A stretch of DNA of 18,996 nt from Hamiltosporidium magnivora (Eukaryota; Microsporidia; Dubosqiidae). The stretch covers positions 1 through 18,996 of the forward strand of contig PITI01000151.1 in the NCBI GenBank assembly GCA_004325065.1, written 5' to 3'. Below, piece after piece: positions 15,884 through 18,996 of this stretch. Under the pieces are notes generated by a model that had not been told where the DNA came from, made no database searches, and saw only the letters and a list, made by a program, of their open reading frames with translations. Each line of letters begins with the position of its first letter. Position 1 is the first letter of the stretch. The position numbers were made by a program, and so were the translations under genes.

Positions 15884-16375
15884 TAACACCCTTTTAATAC
15901 AAATAATACTATAGTCTTATTTAACACCCTTTTAATACAATGTAATACTATAGTCTTATTTAACACCCCTTATATGCACTATATTACTATACTGTTGTTT
16001 AACACCCTTTAATATAATGTAATACTATAGTCTTATTTAACACCCCTTTAATATAATATATTACTATACTGTTGTTTAACACACCTTTAATACAATATAT
16101 TACAATACCCTTAATTAACACACCTTTAATACAATGTAATACTATACTGTTGTTTAACACCCCTTTAATAATATATTACAATCACCTTAATTAACACCCT
16201 TTTAATATAATATATTACAATACTGTTGTTTAACACCCCTTTAATATAATGGAATATAATAATCACCTTATTTGACACCCCTTATATGCACTATATTACT
16301 ATACTGTTGGTTAAAACCCCTTTAATATAATATATTATCACACTATCGGTTAACACCCCTTTAATTCCTACTCTT
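15884..16375 (-). repeat. about 39-bp minisatellite, core GGGTGTTA (TAACACCC on +)
   Basis: Thirteen units on the plus strand start with TAACACCC or a close variant at 15884, 15922, 15961, 16000, 16038, 16077, 16116, 16155, 16192, 16231, 16273, 16312 and 16351. Spacing is 37-42, mostly 39. From 15961 onward, units ending ACTGTTG(T/G)T alternate with units ending in TAGTCTTATT or ACCTTAAT types, giving a period of about 78 bp. Read on the minus strand the core is GGGTGTTA, and the array starts about 24 bases after the SEC24 stop, on SEC24's sense strand. Confidence 0.9.
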
Positions 16376-16381
16376 TTTTAT

Positions 16382-18691
16382 TTACCATTTCTGTATTTTA
16401 AAATGTAAATCACATAGATAGTCACCATAACACCCTACATTATTAAGTTTATCTTCAACCATATTTTCTAGAAATTCCGTTTCTATTTGTCCATTTCCCT
16501 GTTTAATAACAACAACTTCCATTTCCTTATCATAACACTCCTTTATCTCTTTAATCATATTTTTAAGAACCAAAGCTTCTTCAGAAATATTTTCATTTTC
16601 TCCATTTTCAGTACAAAAATTATAAAAATTTAAATCTTCTAAATTTTCTATTTTTAAAGAAATTATGAGTTCTTTTTCTACTTGTCTACCGACATAAATA
16701 TATATTTTTAAGGAATTTTCTAAAATATAAATTTCATTAGAATTTATGTTTTGAGAGGAAAGTCTTAAACAATTTACTTTTTTAAGATTTTCTTCAACAA
16801 AATAATCTGTTAATGAAAACAAACGAGGATAAAAAAATCTAAGATTTTTTTGTACAGAAAAGTTTATAATTTTTCTAAAATCAGAGTAAGAAATTTCGTT
16901 GGCAATAAATTTGTGTTTTTCTAAGGACTGAAACAGGACAGGAAGTAGTTTTATACTTTCTGGAAGAACAAGTTGAGTAGAGGTTGCTTGTGATGAGCAG
17001 GATGTTCTGTAGAATTGTAGTGATTTTATTAGCATATTTTTTATATTTTCTAAATTCTTTTTAAGATTTTCTGTGTCGTTCATTAAAAATTTTACAAAGG
17101 AACAAAAAATTGTGTCAAAACATAGATTGTTATAAAGTGTTGCTATTTTATATGAACTGATAAATGAATGATTAAAAACTCTGACTTTTTGAATTCCAAA
17201 ATTATCTATAAAATTTACAGTAATTTGTAAATAAAGAATTGTGTTTTCTTTTACACTTTCATCGATGTAAAAAGAAAACGCTACTGTGTCAGAATCAGAC
17301 ATCTGTGAGATAAATACAGAGAGAGTAGTTTCGGATGAAGTATTGGCATATACAGAAGATTTTCTTATAGAATCTGATGTTCTAGTTTCTATTGAAATAT
17401 TAAATCCTCTTTGTTTCAAACAAATTTCATTTACATCTTTTACAAGTAATTTTCTTAATTCAAATAAATTTTTATAAAAATTGTAATTTCCATTGCAATT
17501 AAAACACAGACGAATTAAAGGATTATCCGTGGTTTTTTCTAAAGAAGAAATGAATAAAGAATTTGATGAATTTAAAAATTTAGAAGTCATTTCAGTTATA
17601 TTATTAGAAAGATAAGAAAAATCACCAATCTGTCCTAAATGTGTCATATAAATCAGTGTAATAGCACCTGGTGTCATACAACTAAGCATACAGCTCACAT
17701 TTAGCATATTTTTTAAACAACTTATACTATCTTTAGATTTTAAATTTCTCAAAACTTCAAATAATTTTGTAATTTTTAAATCATAAAATTCACTGTCTAA
17801 TGAAATAAGGAGAGAAGTAGAAACAAAGGGTGTGTTTATATCATCAGTTATAACATATTCTGCTACTTCTTCATTTTCAAAACAAAAATTTTTAATTTCT
17901 CTTCCAAATATAAATATTGCAATACTTTCATACAAAATAGAGAAATCTCTATTCAAAAGTACAGATTCTAAAGAATCCAAAGAAGAATCAAAAAGACCCG
18001 TTGAAATACTTGAAGATGTCAGTTCAATACAAAATATAAAAATAGGTCTTTTATAAAATTTATAATTAAAATATTCAGAATCTACAAAATTTGGTTTATA
18101 AATTATTTCTTCTTCTTTTTTTAAATAATCCAAAGTAGAAAATCGTAAAATAGGATCTTCTTTTGTTATAATTCCTTTAAGTTCTACACTGGCATTACAA
18201 ATATTGCATTTAAAATATTTTCCTAAATCATCTATTTTAGTAAAAATATTTACATACGCTAGACATTCCATACAACGAACAGATTTAATATTTTCTATTT
18301 CATTAATTAATGCCTTAGAATTGAAGGGCTGTAAAACTGTAGTCAATGGTAAATTTATAGATTGAAAAATTGAAGGTTCAGCTGGAATGACATAAAAACT
18401 AGATCTTAGAAGATTTGGATCGGTATTTTTAGTTTCAGTTACAAAAAAATCTGTGGTGGAGAGAGGAGGAGGATATGAAGAAGTATCAAATGAAAAAAAT
18501 ATTTTTTGATCTTTTTCTACTTCTGAAGGTAAACTGGGAGCATTTACTTCTGGCTTGGGAAGTTCATTTTGTATTTTTTCAGTTTTTGTTTGTTGAGAAG
18601 TGGCGTATCCTTTTGGAAAATCTTTTACTACTTGTGATTTACCATCACGTATGATGTTGTTTCGTTTATGCATTTTTATGGGTGAATTCAT
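16382..18691 (-). CDS. SEC24: COPII coat cargo adaptor Sec24
   Basis: 769 residues. Sec24 pairs with Sec23 in the inner COPII coat at ER exit sites and selects cargo for vesicles. Domains appear in order: a short Pro/Lys-rich N-terminus (about 1-95, much shorter than in yeast); LPLTTVLQPF (115-123) leading into the zinc finger with C140, C143, C162 and C165; a trunk domain from about 214 (RPIFIFCIELTSSSI); a beta-sandwich region around RGFNISIETRTSDSI (428-442); a helical domain with FYRTSCSSQATSTQLVLPES (560-579) and KLLPVLF; FFYPRLFSLTDYF (619-631); and a gelsolin-like end (IYIYVGR, ETEFLENMVEDKL). The VLPE..KLLPV and FFYPRL signatures fit Sec24 better than Sec23. Yeast Sec24 is above 900 residues, so this is a reduced form. 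The Met at residue 7 is an alternative start. No frame disruption. Confidence 0.93.
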   Translation of the reverse strand: MNSPIKMHKRNNIIRDGKSQVVKDFPKGYATSQQTKTEKIQNELPKPEVNAPSLPSEVEKDQKIFFSFDTSSYPPPLSTTDFFVTETKNTDPNLLRSSFYVIPAEPSIFQSINLPLTTVLQPFNSKALINEIENIKSVRCMECLAYVNIFTKIDDLGKYFKCNICNASVELKGIITKEDPILRFSTLDYLKKEEEIIYKPNFVDSEYFNYKFYKRPIFIFCIELTSSSISTGLFDSSLDSLESVLLNRDFSILYESIAIFIFGREIKNFCFENEEVAEYVITDDINTPFVSTSLLISLDSEFYDLKITKLFEVLRNLKSKDSISCLKNMLNVSCMLSCMTPGAITLIYMTHLGQIGDFSYLSNNITEMTSKFLNSSNSLFISSLEKTTDNPLIRLCFNCNGNYNFYKNLFELRKLLVKDVNEICLKQRGFNISIETRTSDSIRKSSVYANTSSETTLSVFISQMSDSDTVAFSFYIDESVKENTILYLQITVNFIDNFGIQKVRVFNHSFISSYKIATLYNNLCFDTIFCSFVKFLMNDTENLKKNLENIKNMLIKSLQFYRTSCSSQATSTQLVLPESIKLLPVLFQSLEKHKFIANEISYSDFRKIINFSVQKNLRFFYPRLFSLTDYFVEENLKKVNCLRLSSQNINSNEIYILENSLKIYIYVGRQVEKELIISLKIENLEDLNFYNFCTENGENENISEEALVLKNMIKEIKECYDKEMEVVVIKQGNGQIETEFLENMVEDKLNNVGCYGDYLCDLHFKIQKW

Positions 18692-18811
18692 TTTATTTGT
18701 ATTTTTATTTTTTTTAAAGAGATTCTGAGGTTTAAAAATAAATTGTAAAATTTAAGAATTTTTTAATAATTTTGTTATTTTATTTAATTTATTTATTTAT
18801 TGTTTTTATTA

Positions 18812-18996
18812 TAAGTGGAGGGAGGATAACCACATAAAAAACTTTCTGCTTGGCAATGAGTGTGTGAAACTGGTGTGAGGTCATTGTTTGGATTTTTGGT
18901 GGGAATAAAACCACACTACATCTTCGGTTGTTCCATAGGAGTTGTTATGAGGAGGAGAGGTCTAAGAAATGGAGAAACTTTTTCTACAAATTTATT
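18812..18996 (+). mobile_element. degenerate dispersed element, copy 3, running off the window
   Basis: The longest and clearest copy. One plus frame reads KWREDNHIKNFLLGNECVKL and ends at a TGA (18876-18878). The frame starting at GAG 18877 is then open for 40 codons to the window end and includes VWIFGG (18886-18903) and EEERSKKWRNFF. VWIFGG resembles the W(V/I)FGG signature of IS1016/Merlin-type DDE transposases, and the following ERSKK could match the DRS-like segment after it. This is suggestive only. A frame break between the two parts implies decay. It lies upstream of SEC24, pointing away from it. Confidence 0.45.

Noticed and set aside
10898..16375. GGGTGTTA arrays as telomeric repeats
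   Set aside because: They are internal, of long period, flanked by genes on both sides and in opposite orientations. A distant similarity to G-rich telomeric DNA is not enough.
17286..18056. Two plus-strand ORFs inside SEC24
   Set aside because: Antisense shadows of an intact, confidently identified gene.
16382..18691. Sec23 rather than Sec24
   Set aside because: LPL..VLQPF before the zinc finger, VLPE..KLLPV and FFYPRL..LT are Sec24-type signatures.
1..18996. tRNA, rRNA or other structured RNA genes
   Set aside because: I looked for G+C-rich islands and tRNA-like TTCGA arms and saw none that fold convincingly; a covariance-model scan would be decisive.

Overview
The window is very AT-rich, has no visible introns, and carries compact eukaryotic genes, so it most likely comes from a microsporidian genome (inference). 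Two pieces of evidence support this. The Rab geranylgeranyltransferase beta subunit is cut down to a 325-residue core, and Sec24 is shortened to 769 residues with a reduced N-terminus. The spacers are long and rich in minisatellites, so this is probably one of the less compact microsporidian genomes. I cannot name the genus.

Layout: 1-2377 has no intact gene. It is visibly richer in G+C than the rest and holds remains of coding sequence on the minus strand, broken by stops and frame changes. From 2903 to 9137 there are three divergent paralogues of a single-pass membrane protein with a macro-domain-like fold (two on +, one on -), with BET2 (RabGGTase beta, -) between the second and third. From 9732 to 10888 there is a doubtful hydrophobic ORF, a 79-bp higher-order tandem repeat and an unrecognised 176-residue protein. 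A 28-bp G-rich minisatellite follows, then a PRA1/Yip3-family Rab acceptor (+, 11664-12158). 12159-15432 has no confident gene but carries two worn copies of a dispersed element; a third copy runs off the right edge of the window. 15433-15852 is a lysine/asparagine/isoleucine repeat ORF. It converges with SEC24 (-, 16382-18691) across a 39-bp minisatellite.

How the genes work together: three recognisable genes serve the secretory pathway. Sec24 selects cargo for COPII vesicles, BET2 prenylates Rab/Ypt GTPases, and PRA1/Yip3 binds prenylated Rabs on membranes. The macro-like proteins are anchored in membranes, but their partner and ligand are unknown.

The most unusual signals are: (1) the membrane-tethered macro-like family, whose ligand-loop residues degrade progressively from copy to copy; (2) two minisatellites of different period (28 bp and about 39 bp) that share the core GGGTGTTA, begin 9-25 bases after a stop codon on the sense strand of the gene before them, and are both built from alternating unit types; (3) a three-copy degenerate dispersed element with a possible transposase remnant.
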